Positions 12,416 to 24,060 are shown, counted from the first letter of the stretch. The stretch is 64,000 nucleotides of DNA from Annona cherimola (GCA_030490835.1 CM059975.1:13955579-14019578); one strand, 5' to 3'. Numbers and translations are program-made. The notes: a model not told the origin generated them from the letters alone.

Positions 12416-13990
12416 TTCATAAAAGTGCTCCTGACCATTAGTATATCAATATTTAAAATATTTTATGTGATTATATAATACTTAAAAAATATAATTTTCT
12501 ATTATGTATTCTATAGTATCTGATTATAATAATTTTTAGCATATGAACATTCATTGAGAAAAATACCAAAGAGGGATAAGTTTTACCCAATGTTGTAATA
12601 CTATAAAATAATGTCAACACTATGTAGAAGATGCAAGAAAATGTCTTACAAAAAAGTAAAAGTAATCATTAAATATATTAAAAATAATAAAAATTAGACT
12701 CATTGAAAATAATTATAATATGATGTTGAATGACTTATAGTTGTCAGGTGATATACTTAAAAATCTTATATCATTTTATATAATTTAAATTTTTTTCTTA
12801 CTTTCTGGTCTTAGAAAATTAAATAATGAATGGAAAACTAATTTAACATATTATTAAGTTTTTTTATGAGTCTTTCATGGCTAAACGAACTCAATCTTAT
12901 TAAGTTATGATGTTAAGTTTAAAAATGATCTCAATTTTGAGGAATTAGTTTAGTGAATTCAAATTCATGAAATTGCTCTATTCGACCCTTACTTTAAATA
13001 GTATTCAAGTGTTTCTCAACTTATATAATATAGGTATCAAAATAATGACACTTTTTTAATAATTATTTAAATTAATGATGAGAATATTAATATGAGAAAT
13101 ATATATTGGATGAATGGTGATGGTATTAATATAGTAAAGCCGTATATTAATAATTTTTTATTGTATGTTTTACCATGGCATTAATGCATTTCTTTCAATA
13201 ATTATTTCTTCAAATATAAATTACTTGTATTATAATATTTTAGACCAATAGTTTAATTTCTATATATAGTTCATTTATTTCTATTTATTTCACTTATATG
13301 ATTTTAATTGTTATTGGTGCTCATTTAAAGTATCTTACAATCTTAGAAGGTAAGGTTAATATTACATGCTATTAATCTATCCATCGTCTTTAAAAATTTA
13401 AATTTAAAATAGAAAAAATAACATACCTTTTTAATATTGATATGCTAAAAGCCTATTTTCAAATTGTATAAGAAAATTTCATCTAAAAATTTGTATAAGA
13501 AAAAGGAGAAGTGAAACTAGAAATAAGAAAAGGAAGAAATCTAACTTGAGAAGGAAAGTCAAATATAGTAATAATCTATCCTAAAGTACTATTAAATAAA
13601 AATGGGTAAGTTCTAGTAATTAATTATAAAAATTAAAAGCATGCATGTAGTAAAAAGAATATTATTGTTGAAATCAATGACGAATTAAATCCAAGAAGAA
13701 TATTATTAAAACCAATATTAAAAACAGAATATTATTAGAACTAATAATAAAACCTTAAAGGAATCAGTCGTGAAAATAAATATATACAGCCACAATATTT
13801 TTTGAATTTACAGATGAAAAAAATACTTTTTTTCTTGCACATCGCATGAAAGAGAAAGACTGCTGTTTTTCATTTTTAAAATTCGAAAAATATTTTAAAC
13901 TTTAAAATATAAAAATTTATATGTAGAAAGTTTATGCTTAAGACCACATATTATTGCCCAAACAGCCACAAAATAAGAGGGGTGATTGTG
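12416..13990. other. AT-rich intergenic DNA
   Basis: Roughly 1.5 kb of strongly AT-rich sequence. I see no gene, no clear transposon ends and no tandem repeat. Confidence 0.4.
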
Positions 13991-14377
13991 TGCAATATAT
14001 TGCATATGCGCATTGTGGTGGTCTGTTTAACAGGTGCGCTTGAGCCGTTGGATCCCGCAACACAACCTGCTGCATTTTTTCAGCTCTTCTGACGTGCATT
14101 TAAGAATGGATTAAAGCATGCTAAGCTGCCATTTGACAGCTTTGGATGGGAGAAAAATATCAGAGGCAGGAGAGTAAAAGAAAGAGGAAAAATGGAGGCC
14201 AACGAAATCAACTGAAGAGAGCTGCAGAAATTCATGCCATATTAGAACCTAGTAAAACTGTGATTGAAAAAAACTATTTGAAAAATAACGAGGCTACCTA
14301 GCGGAAAAAATCACTGGAGCTGTTGCGCATGGCGTCCTCGTTTTCATAGAATCCTAACAGATATTGGGTTTTTTAAA

Positions 14378-14415
<38 letters not shown>

Positions 14416-14535
14416 GCAAAGCTCTGTTGAATTTTTGTCCAAATGGTGTGCGTTTGATAAAAAAATTTCACAATTGCCGGAAAAAACTGGGAGAGTGCAA
14501 TTAGACGGTGGAGTTTATTTTTTTAAAAAACACAG

Positions 14536-15110
14536 GCTTATAAAATCACTTGCATGAATGCATTAACATGAAATAGATAAACGAAAAATATACAATGTAC
14601 TTTAAAATCCATATGAATAATCTCCTATAAACATAAATTTAAAACACATAAAACTACTATAAATAAAAACACATGCTTATAAAATCACTTGCATAAATTT
14701 ATTAACATGAAATAGATAAATGAAAAATATAAAGTGTACTTTAAAATCTATATGAATAATCTCCTATAAACATAAATTTAAAACACATAAAACTACTATA
14801 AATAAAAACACATGCTTATAAAATCACTTGCATAAATTTATTAACATGAAATAGATAAATGAAAAATATAAAGTGTACTTTAAAATCTATATGAATAATC
14901 TCCTATAAACATAAATTTAAAACACATAAAACTACTATAAATAATCTCCTACAGATATAAATTTAAAGAACATAAAAAATAACATAGATAATCTCCTATA
15001 AATACAAATTTAAAATCATAAATAATCTCCTACAAATATAATTTAAAGAACATAAAAAATAACATAAATAATCTCCTATAAATACAAATAAAAAATATCT
15101 CATCGAGTCT
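14536..15110. repeat. Tandem repeat: 139-bp units plus shorter ATAATCTCCTA repeats
   Basis: The motif GCTTATAAAATCACTTGCA starts at 14536, 14675 and 14814, a constant 139-bp period. After the third unit the sequence degenerates into shorter repeats built on ATAATCTCCTA and AAAGAACATAAAAAATAACA to about 15110. A diverged fourth unit starts at 15219. Confidence 0.85.
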
Positions 15111-15218
15111 TTTTTATGTGAATTCTCACTTTATACAATTAATTTTTCGTCCAGATTGATTGGGTCTGATAGGGAGAGTGCAATTCAATGATGAAGTTCA
15201 TTTTTTAAAAAAACACAG

Positions 15219-15330
15219 GCTTATAAAATCACTTGCATAAATGTATGAACATGGAATAAATAAATGAAAAATATAAAATGTTCTTTAAAATCAATATAAA
15301 TAATATCCTATAAACATAAATTAAAAGAAC
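15219..15330. repeat. Diverged fourth copy of the 139-bp unit
   Basis: It opens with the same GCTTATAAAATCACTTGCA string as the main array and continues in register with substitutions. The approach sequence GGGAGAGTGCAATT also appears before the first unit near 14490, so a larger segment was duplicated. Confidence 0.75.
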
Positions 15331-15619
15331 ATTAATTTGTAGCTTTCTTGTGCCCTCTTTGCCGTCCATTTTTATTTTAAAAAAGAACATAAATAATCTC
15401 TACTGTTGATTTCGCTGACGTCCATTTTTTCCAGCTTTCTTGTGCCCTCTTTGCCGTCGGTATTTCTCTCCCATCCAAAGAAATCAAACGGCAGCGTGCC
15501 TATTTTAATGCATGTCAGAAGAGCTGGAAAATCCCAATGGCTCAAGTGTCGTCTGTTAAACGGATGACCATGATGCACGTATCGCACGCTTGCTTCATGT
15601 GCGCGTGAGTATTGCCTCA

Positions 15620-16425
15620 ATGCTCACGTGAGTTTTAGATACGAGTCGATGCATAAATAACTATTTACTACATTTCTTATACAAATTTTTTGTTCTTATA
15701 TATTTTCTTAAATTTTGATATATAATAACACTTTTTTCATTCAATCTCTCCACCCATTTACATCTCATTTCACATCCCCTCGTTTTTTTTTTTTGTTTTT
15801 TTTTTTTTTTTTTGAAAGGATTCACATCCCGTCTTAATTCATACATTTTTCAGATTAAAAAAGGAGCGCTAACGGAGGGTATATATGATCGAAGCTTTCT
15901 AATACGCTCGTTTGGATGGAAATTTCAGCTCAATCTTTTGAGTTTTTATTCAAAATAACTTTTTCAAAGATTTGTACTATGTACAATGTTCATTATTAGA
16001 TATTTATGATGCCCAAATTCACTTTGATTGAAAACTTATGAATAAATATTTAATATAATTTGAGAATGAATATATTAACTGTGAAAATTTGAAAATCAAT
16101 AAACAATAAGTGATATAATAGGTAAATACATGTTGATAAATGCTAAAAAATAACTTTAAAAAATGAAAACTCAAGAGATTGCAAGGAAATTTCCACGTAA
16201 CCTGCTGTATTAGATTGCCAATATGGTTTGTACTTCTTGGTCAAGGTAAACTTCCCATTACCCAACCACGCATGCGGCGTGACTGCTAAACTTGTTGCTA
16301 ATGAAGTATATTTAGCAATAAAATAGATTTTTACATTGCTGAATCTCTTTTGCAACTACTTTTAAGTTTTAACCATGAACCGGCAACGAGTATATATGGT
16401 CGTTAAAACTGTTTAGGAAAAAGAT
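15620..16425. other. AT-rich intergenic DNA
   Basis: No gene recognised. It contains a T-rich run near 15785-15812 and scattered short frames without domain features. Confidence 0.4.
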
Positions 16426-16431
16426 TCTAAC

Positions 16432-16523
16432 TTTTTTTTTTTTTTTTTTATAGAAAGATGAGCACCTATCCTACCAGTCTCGGAGAGTGAGAAAGGTAGT
16501 GAGAATAGAGCCATCATCATATA
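16432..16523 (-). mobile_element. Short 5'-truncated retroposon with poly(A) tail
   Basis: About 90 bp beginning with a T run (a poly(A) tail on the - strand). It is bounded by the direct repeat TCTAACTTTT, which starts at 16426 and recurs at 16524-16533. Poly(A) plus a target duplication fits a truncated LINE or SINE insertion. The body is too short to classify. Confidence 0.5.
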
Positions 16524-16533
16524 TCTAACTTTT

Positions 16534-17648
16534 AAGAATGAATGCATTTGGTCGCTAAATCTTAATACTCTTGTTGTGATGACATGGCTAAAATTCAGAA
16601 GCATGGACCTGATGTTGAATAAAAGATCAATGTGTGTATGAGAAGCAATAAAATTTTTAGACAATAAATCGAGAGAAAATAATGTAATATAATATTGTAG
16701 TAATGAAAAACAAAGGAAATAAAAATAAAAATGGATGAAGTAATTTTATATGTTGTTGTATAGAAATAATTGAAATATGAAAATTATAAGAAATATGAAA
16801 AATAATTAAAAATAAGACAATAATAAAAAGCAAAAAATTTTAGATTTAAAAGTTTTATTTGAAAAATAATTAAAGAACATTAAAACAAAGAACACAGGGA
16901 CCAAATACAGACAATTAAATGGTCTTGATGTCATGATAGAATATACACGTACATTTATTATTTAATTTAGGAAAAGAGAGTCAAACTAGGCGGCTGGGCG
17001 GCTTGGTATGTCTTCTTTTAGGGATGGACCCAATGGCCTAATTTGCTGACCCAAGCATTTGTGCATGCTTTTTCGGAAACATCCTAGCCACTGGATGAAA
17101 GTGCGGTCTTAGCGAGGGGAAGACATTAGCCGGATCTGCTCATGATCAGACAGTCATCTGTGTACGAGCGTCATAATACAGCTATGGAAGCTTGGTTAAA
17201 ATAGTTCCGGCATTGAAGAAGAAGGCCTCAGCACTCAGCAAACAATTGGTCTCTCCAGTTGAGAAGGTAGATATCCGATTGATAATACCACAATGGGTGG
17301 CCATGCACGACAGCCGTGGAAACTTAACAGGGAAGATGTTAGTATCGTACTCTAGCAGCACATTGAATTTCTTGCACATGCAGCGCGCACCAATTTTTTA
17401 GGGGTATTTTTTATCTTTTAAATGAAACTTATGGGCTATCTACCGAACCTTTGATGCAAGTGATACACGTAATTTTTTGAAAATTATGTACGTATAAGTG
17501 CAATTTTGTCAAAGAAAATCATAAAACACTACGTAAGTACATATGCGAAACTCTAAAAAAAATAACAACTCATCATCGTCATTTTCTATACACTTTTTTT
17601 TTTAAAAAAAAATTCCCATGCAGCTTTTCCAAATCACAAACATCACAG
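16534..17648. other. Intergenic DNA, unassigned
   Basis: AT-rich to about 16930, then a stretch of more balanced composition (about 17000-17400) with short open frames on both strands. No domain is recognisable, so I do not call a gene. It could be a decayed gene or transposon fragment. Confidence 0.35.
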
Positions 17649-17658
17649 CACCTCTTTT

Positions 17659-17972
17659 GGAGGCCGATCGTATGCTCCCGGGAGCATGCAGCGCTGGACG
17701 CATACACCTATTTTTTTTATTTTTTTGAATTTTTTTTATAAAACTGTTAATATAAGTGTATTTAACATCTTTATAAATTTTTACTATTTTTGAAGTATTT
17801 TAGATATTTATTTTTTATTTTTGAAAATCAGTGACATTTTAATTTTCAAAAATACTTTAAAAATGGTAAAAATTTATACATATATTAAATACACATAGAT
17901 TAACAATATTGTAAAAAAAAAATAAAAAAAAATAAAAAAAGTATATGTGCACTGTAGCATACGATCGGCGTC
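17659..17972. mobile_element. MULE-type MITE, 314 bp
   Basis: The inverted tips contain CCGATCGTATGCT and AGCATACGATCGG. A perfect 10-bp target duplication CACCTCTTTT lies at 17649-17658 and 17973-17982. The AT-rich interior matches the elements at 4553 and 29098, for example AATATAAGTGTATTTAACAT. The duplication length supports the Mutator superfamily. Confidence 0.85.
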
Positions 17973-18049
17973 CACCTCTTTTAACCCCAAACAAACCTCA
18001 TCCCATTCTCAATCGTGAACACTAACTTAGCTAGCATATCGTACGACAT

Positions 18050-18160
18050 GCCGCCAGAGCATCGGAAAGCTCCAAAATAAAAAGATATGCAGCAGCCGGC
18101 CGGATGCGGTTTTCATATACCTTGGTCCACGGGACTATGCTCAGCCATGAACCCTCGCTG
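18050..18160 (+). promoter_or_regulatory. Upstream block shared with gene D
   Basis: Diverged partner of 37830-37995, with the same sub-blocks in the same order and orientation. It lies between a MULE-type MITE and Tourist-like MITEs that the D copy lacks, showing later independent insertions. Confidence 0.5.
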
Positions 18161-18431
18161 AATAACTATTAACTATTAAGTCGCCACTTGTGCTTACTTT
18201 TTCAAAGATTTCTAACTTCGGTAATGTTGTTAAGAATCATTCTAGTTAATGAAGAAAATATAAATTTATTGAAATTTAAAGAAATGAATAGATATAAGAA
18301 TAGATATAAGAATAATTTTAAATGAATAAATAAATGTAAAAATAAATATATAAATTTAAATAAATGAACAAAGTGAAAAATTAAATAAATTTAGATATAT
18401 TTATATTATTCAAAAATAAAATTATATTTTA

Positions 18432-18660
18432 GGGTATGTTCGTTTAATAAAAATATTTTTAAATTAAAAATTTTCAATTTTTATAGTTATCTTATATTTT
18501 AATTATTTTCTCACATTTTTTATACAACTACCTTACATTTTAATCATTTGTATACAACTATACATCCAACTAACCTATCTATTTTAATTTTATTTTCTTT
18601 ACTCATTACCATGATTAATATTATATAATATCATTTTCTTCCCGTTCAAAAAAAATAATA
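18432..18660. mobile_element. Tourist-like MITE, partial
   Basis: It begins GGGTATGTTCGTTTAATAA and has the family interior, including TTTTAATTTTATTTTCTTT. The right end is degraded. Confidence 0.45.
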
Positions 18661-19019
18661 GTTTCTGGGTATATTGATTTCACTTGATTTAAAATTCTAT
18701 CCCATAAAAAAATTCTATGTATAATTATTTGACGATAGATTTTACTTATTTAATTTTGTATAGATAAATATAATTTTAAATAACTTTTAGTTTTATTTTT
18801 CAAATGCCAATATTCAAACTGGACTTCTAACTTCCGGTTGTGTACGTAACAATGATTAGCTAACGTTTCCCGTAACAACGGTTGTTCTAAATACAGACAA
18901 ACATACAGTCGTCGATTTAGTACGTTTAGCGTATGGCACGGGGTTACATGCGGACGCGGATCATGACACTACTGTTCGCGCGATAGTTGTTTCGTTGGTT
19001 AGCATACTACGCAGAGTAA

Positions 19020-19275
19020 GGGTGTGTTTGAGATGAACATAAAATGTAAAGTTAAACTATCGTAACTATTATATTTTTTAATTAGTTTTTAATATTTTTC
19101 TGTACAACTATTTTATTTTTCAATTATTTCTACACAATTACTTATATAACTAATATATTTATTTTAATTTTATTATCTTTATTTCTCTTCATTATCTATA
19201 TTATATTACATCATTTAATAATTTTTACTCTCCGAAACTTTTCAATAAAATTTTTATCTATTCCCAAACACACCA
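19020..19275. mobile_element. Tourist-like MITE, intact ends, 256 bp
   Basis: It begins GGGTGTGTTTGAG and ends CCCAAACACACCA. TAA flanks it at 19017-19019 and 19276-19278, the PIF/Harbinger-type target duplication. It lies about 235 bp upstream of the start of AAA-ATPase gene A, inside its promoter region. Confidence 0.75.
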
Positions 19276-19418
19276 TAAGCATGCCATAATAATGGTGTAA
19301 GAGAAGTATTATTTACCATGTTAATTACTACTAAGCCCAGTCCCCAATAATGCCATTATCACCAAACCGGGCCACATACGACTGTGACGTACAGACATGA
19401 CGCATGCAAATTCATCAC

Positions 19419-19424
19419 GGTCAA
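19419..19424 (-). promoter_or_regulatory. W-box upstream of AAA-ATPase A
   Basis: GGTCAA on the + strand reads TTGACC on the other, the WRKY-binding W-box core. It lies 85-90 bases before the preferred ATG at 19509, just upstream of the TATA-like site. Function is inferred from the motif alone. Confidence 0.4.
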
Positions 19425-19455
19425 CGACTTCGCGTGATGGCCAAGCAAGCAGTTG

Positions 19456-19461
19456 TATATA
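19456..19461 (+). promoter_or_regulatory. TATA-box candidate for AAA-ATPase A
   Basis: TATATA in the context TTGTATATAGC. Transcription starting 25-35 bases downstream would begin near 19485-19490, after the ATG at 19404 but before the ATG at 19509. This is the main reason for choosing 19509 as the start. Confidence 0.5.
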
Positions 19462-19508
19462 GCTGCCGTTCAGTCAGCAAAGGAAGACGGCTTCTCCATC
19501 AATCAGAA

Positions 19509-20987
19509 ATGGAGTATCATCCATGGGCGAGCTTTCTAGGTTCGGGCCTAGCCAGCCTCCTGCTTTTCTGGCCTATGGCCCACCGCTATCTCCCTGCCCA
19601 GCTCCAGTCCTTTGTGTCCCGAGCCATCGCCCGACTCTTTTCCATCTTCAACCCTTACATCGACGTCAAAATCCACGAATACGCCAGCGAGCGCCTCCAT
19701 CGGAGCCCCGCCTACTCCGCCACCCAGGCCTACCTCATGGCCACCACGGCCAAGCGAGCGCGGCGGCTCAAAGCAGACAGGGAGGGCAAGGGTGCCGGCG
19801 CCTATGTTGTCGTCAGCATGGACGACAACGAGCAGGTCACCGACGATTTCCGCGGAGCGAAGCTGTGGTGGACGGCCTGCTCCAGGCACGTCTCGTCGCA
19901 GGGCTTCTCCTTCTACCCTAGAGAAGACGTGCGGCGATGTTACAAGCTCTCCTTCCTCTCCCGCCACCGCGATATGGTGGTGGAGGAATACCTCCCCCAT
20001 GTTTTCAAGGAAGGGGAGAGAATCAAGGTCGAGCGGCGGCAGCGGAAGCTGTTCATGAACAGCAGTAGAGACAACGGGCGAGGCGGAGGTGGGTCGACCT
20101 GGAGCCACGTCGTCTTCGAGCACCCGGCGACGTTTGGGACGCTGGCCATGGAGCCCGATAAGAAGCAGGAGATCGTGCAGGATCTCATCGCCTTCAGCAA
20201 GGCCGAGGACTACTACCGCAAGATCGGCAAGGCGTGGAAGCGTGGGTACCTCCTGTACGGCCCTCCGGGGACTGGGAAGTCGACGTTGATCGCGGCCATG
20301 GCCAATTTCTTGGACTACGACATCTATGACCTGGAGCTGACGGCCGTCAAGGACAACACGGAGCTCCGGAAGCTGCTGGTGGATACGACCAACAAGTCGA
20401 TCCTCGTCATCGAAGACATCGACTGCTCACTGGATCTGACGGGGAAACGAGCCACCGAGAAGAAGCCCAACAAGGAGAAGGAAGATGGAGAAGGCGAGAA
20501 GGAGAAGATGACGGGCAAGAGCACTGGGGAAGACGGGGCCAGCAAAGTCACGCTTTCTGGGGTTCTCAACTTCATCGATGGGCTGTGGTCGGCTTGCGAG
20601 GGCGAGCGGATCATCGTCTTCACCACCAACTACGTGGAGAAGCTGGATCCAGCCCTGACCCGGAGAGGGCGGATGGACAAGCACATAGAGATGTCGTACT
20701 GCAGCTTCGAGGCGTTTAAGGTTATGGCATGGAACTACCTGGATCTTGATTCGCACCCCCTGTTCGACGAAATCCGTCACTTGCTCCAAGACTGCAAGGT
20801 TACCCCTGCGGATGTGGCTGAGATCCTGATGCTCAAGTCATTGATCCCAGCGCCCGAGGAAAATGCCAGAGCTTGTTTGGAGATGCTGATTCAAGAACTC
20901 CAAAAACCCAGGGAAGAAGCGCTTCGAAAGGCCTCCCTTGACAGCAGCTGCAGCCAAGAACCAGCAGCAGCAGTCAACGACGGCTAG
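19509..20987 (+). CDS. BCS1-like AAA-ATPase A (OM66/HSR4 type)
   Basis: Intronless, 492 residues from the ATG at 19509. A longer frame from the ATG at 19404 would add 35 residues, but a TATA-like site lies between the two, and the shorter start aligns with paralogue D (MEYHPWASFLG versus MEHLWGGVVGP). An N-terminal membrane anchor lies at about residues 5-25. The AAA-associated domain follows (MDDNEQVTDDFRGAKLWW). The AAA core has Walker A GPPGTGKST at residues 251-259, Walker B with E302-D303 in VIEDIDCSL, sensor-1 TTNY (N374) and the RRGRMDKHIEMSYC signature (from R385). A charged insertion follows Walker B, as is usual. Known relatives are mitochondrial outer-membrane or ER ATPases induced by salicylate and stress; the substrate is unknown. 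The coding region is far more GC-rich than its flanks. Confidence 0.93.
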   Translation: MEYHPWASFLGSGLASLLLFWPMAHRYLPAQLQSFVSRAIARLFSIFNPYIDVKIHEYASERLHRSPAYSATQAYLMATTAKRARRLKADREGKGAGAYVVVSMDDNEQVTDDFRGAKLWWTACSRHVSSQGFSFYPREDVRRCYKLSFLSRHRDMVVEEYLPHVFKEGERIKVERRQRKLFMNSSRDNGRGGGGSTWSHVVFEHPATFGTLAMEPDKKQEIVQDLIAFSKAEDYYRKIGKAWKRGYLLYGPPGTGKSTLIAAMANFLDYDIYDLELTAVKDNTELRKLLVDTTNKSILVIEDIDCSLDLTGKRATEKKPNKEKEDGEGEKEKMTGKSTGEDGASKVTLSGVLNFIDGLWSACEGERIIVFTTNYVEKLDPALTRRGRMDKHIEMSYCSFEAFKVMAWNYLDLDSHPLFDEIRHLLQDCKVTPADVAEILMLKSLIPAPEENARACLEMLIQELQKPREEALRKASLDSSCSQEPAAAVNDG

Positions 20988-22689
20988 CAGGGGAGTGGAG
21001 GCAGCAAGTGCGAACGTCCGCATCATTGTGATATTATAAATATGGTCCATCTATGGGCGCAATCAAAAATCATAGCATCTAAATACAGAAAATATTTGGT
21101 TGAAGCCATTTTAAATTCATCAATTGAAGGGGCCGTCACAAAGTATTCAAGTGTTTTTAATAGATGAAGAAATGGGATAAGAATGTAATTATATGCATTC
21201 TTAATGAAAATGCTATTGAAAATGTAGAATAATTGCATTGTCTTATGAATGAAAATCTCAATCAATTCAAGCTTTTTAATCCTAGAACTAGTCTGTTCAT
21301 AACCTAATGGGATAAAATGTTGGATGGAAAAAGCTGTATAACAATTGAAAGTTGTGAACATTTATTGTAATATTTGCGATGACTCCCACGCCTTTTGGAT
21401 TTTACAAGTGAGCCTTTTCAAAACACCCTGTCGTTAATCGTTGGCTACCTTTAGTACTATTAGGTATTACTATTTTTTTTAAAGATTTTTTTTTTTTACA
21501 ATGTCGTTCATATTTTTTTTTTTATAATTCAAGCTTAATTCCAATTTACCTTACAGTATTTATCTTACATATTTTCTCTACTGATAGTTGAACACCAACC
21601 TGGCTATCCCATGTCCGCTAAGATATTCCTATTGGTCCTGTAGCCTAATTAAATTACATGAGGAACAATAACATTAGGTAATCAAGAAAGCGGAACTGAA
21701 ACTAACCCTTTTTCGATTCCATCTAGGTTTGATGACTAAATATTGGTCATGAGTTAAGATGGGCCATAAGCGTCGGCAGAAGTTAGTCATTGTCTTGGGC
21801 TAATTCATAAATTCAAGATCCTACTTAAAAATGAGAAGAAATTATGATAATATTGATGAGAGATATTTGCAAATTTTATTAAAGAAAATTATCCAAAAAT
21901 AAAAAGAAAGTAAAGATAAAGGGGGTTATCTTGTAAGGAATGCCACAAATGTATAAAAATAAGTTTTTTTTTTATAAAAATATATAGTTGCTGCCCCCGT
22001 ACAGCACACCGCACAAGATCATGTCCGAAGATGAAAATGTATGATAAATATAAAAAACGAAGTTTTCTACTTTGTAAACCAATAAAAGATTGATATATGC
22101 CCAAAATAGCAACTTATTCAACATGCAAAATGTAGCACATTTCTTTCCATGCAACATGATATTAAAAAATTTAATTAAGTTCTTAATAATAAATTTGTAG
22201 TAACATGGTATATTTACTATAATGTCTCACTATAATGTTGGATATACAAATTCTCCTGTTTCAACCACACAAATTATTAGTAAAATATGATAATAAAATA
22301 AAAAATGATAATCCATTATGAGATATCAAATATATATGTCAATTATATTAATAATTATCTCACATAATAAGACCTATTTACTTTACATATCCTAAAAAAA
22401 CACTAGGCGTCAAAGCCTTAATTATGGGATAACTATCATATCTTTAGTGTCAACAAAATTAATTGATATAGGATAGTTGCTAATCCTCTCCTATACTGAC
22501 ACAAACTTAGCATTGATATATTTATTGGCACTAGCAATTCTTTTGTAATCAGAGAAACTAATCGCTGACAAATTGTCGAAATGAATTTTTAGACGTCTTA
22601 AGAATCCATAACTTTAAGCCCTAAAATGAACTTCCTTAACCACAATGCATATGAGAATTCTTGATGATAGTAAACAAATTCATCTTCTA
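20988..22689. other. AT-rich intergenic DNA downstream of gene A
   Basis: The 3' untranslated region of A presumably lies at its start. The rest is AT-rich DNA without a recognisable gene. The part after about 22400 may belong to the dead copia element. Confidence 0.4.
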
Positions 22690-24060
22690 TTATAAAGTCA
22701 ACAATATTACGATGTTATTTGTCATCTTCCATGAAACTACTCCACCAACTAATAGGAAGACACATATAAATTTGGATATTCTGCTGTCTAAACAATCAAT
22801 ATAATTTGAATTTGCATAACTAATCACCTTTAGTTGGTCAATTTTCTCATATGTGAACTTATAATATTTAGTTTCTTGGAGATATCGCATCACTTCTTAA
22901 CTGTCTTTTAATGTTATTGTTTTGATATCTTCCAAATAATCCCATTATATAAATAATATCGAGACATGTGCATACTTAAGCATACATATACTCCTAAGGG
23001 CGGAAGCATATGAGATGAACTCATTTTTCTACCTTTTGATCTCATTCTATAGATACGGATGCTAATTATATTTATAACCCTTAGAGTTGTACTTTATATG
23101 ATCAGCAATTCCATATTTTAAATGTTTCTAAGACCTCACCAATATAAGCTCTTTGTTACAACTCTAAAAATCTCTTAGGTCTATTTCAATGGACTTCAAT
23201 TTTTATAATACATGATACTTCATCCATATCTTTAATATCAAAATATTCAAAAAGAAAACTCTTAATGTTATATAAAAGACTCCAATCAATAAAAGATAGC
23301 AAAATATCATCCACATATAGAATCGGAAATATAAACTTGCTATCACTCCACTTTTGATATATATATTATATATAGGGCTGCTCCGGTGCAGCGCAACTAC
23401 ACCGGAACAGCGGCACATTTGCCCAAAATGAGCCCCACATATATTAGAATGCAATGAAACTCTATATAATTATTTATCCATATATAAATTTTATAACAAA
23501 TTGTTACATGTTGAAAAAATCACTTTAAAGTTGTTATTTACATTAAACTATTTTATTATGTTGAATTTGTACCATTTTCAGATAAAGTTCATACACATAT
23601 CCGATTGTGATGAAAATTTGTATGATAATAGAATACATGATTCTAAATACAATGGTTGGAGTATATTATCATTTGATCATCATGTGAGGCCCATTTCAGC
23701 GATGCTACATTTGAATATTCCTCATATATGTATGTGTATATATATATATATTGATCACCAATATTTTTTGTAAATTCAGAAGAAGTGATAATCTTGTTAA
23801 ACTTTAAGTACCACTATTGGCAAATTTGTTTAAATTCATATATTAATTTCTTTAATTTGTACATTAACAACTCATTTCCTTTTAGTTCAAATCTTTTTGG
23901 TTGAAATTTTAAATTATGAGATTGTGATGGAAGAGAATACAATACAAACATGACCAAGAAGGAGTAGGAGATTTTCATCCCCAATGCATTAAGTTTCTCA
24001 AAAAAATTCCATGCACCCATGTTCGAAATAATACATAAGATCATGGACATATTCTTACTT
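22690..24060 (-). mobile_element. Dead Ty1-copia retrotransposon fragment
   Basis: Reading the - strand, 23814-24050 has a gag-like piece (FFEKLNALGMKIS) joined almost directly to a reverse-transcriptase piece (KLKKLIYEFKQ), so most of the pol gene is deleted. After the MITE at 23375-23723 the RT catalytic motif YVDD appears at 23306-23317. The RNase H region lies at about 22690-22895 (MRYLQETK, GGVVSWK). Many stops and frameshifts show it is inactive. Long terminal repeats were not identified. Confidence 0.8.
23375..23723. mobile_element. Micron-like MITE copy 5, nested in the copia fragment
   Basis: Flanked by TATATA runs. Left tip CTCCGGTGCAGCGC, right tip GCTACATTTGAATATTCCTC. The core is shared with the 6.6-8.2 kb array. 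It splits the reverse-transcriptase remnant, so it inserted after the copia element. Confidence 0.72.

Larger units (their letters stand above)
14005..15610. mobile_element. Foldback-like inverted-repeat element, about 1.6 kb
   Basis: Left arm (about 14005-14215) and right arm (about 15400-15610) are inverted copies with clear but imperfect identity. Shared stretches include CAGCTCTTCTGAC, TTTGGATGGGAGA and CGAAATCAAC in the arms' common orientation. The middle holds 139-bp tandem units, shorter satellite-like repeats and a run of about 32 T near 14381. No transposase frame is visible, so this is a non-autonomous element. I could not fix its exact ends or target duplication. Confidence 0.65.

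Noticed and set aside
14536..15110. CRISPR-like array
   Set aside because: The 139-bp units are contiguous tandem repeats without unique spacers and lie in plant DNA.
17182..17401. Overlapping frames of 65 and 69 codons on opposite strands
   Set aside because: Neither shows a known motif. The region may be a decayed fragment, but there is no positive evidence for a gene.
19523..20289. Long frames on other strands and registers inside gene A (and likewise inside B and D)
   Set aside because: GC-rich coding DNA has few stop codons in every frame. These Arg/Pro/Ala-rich frames are shadows of the ATPase genes.
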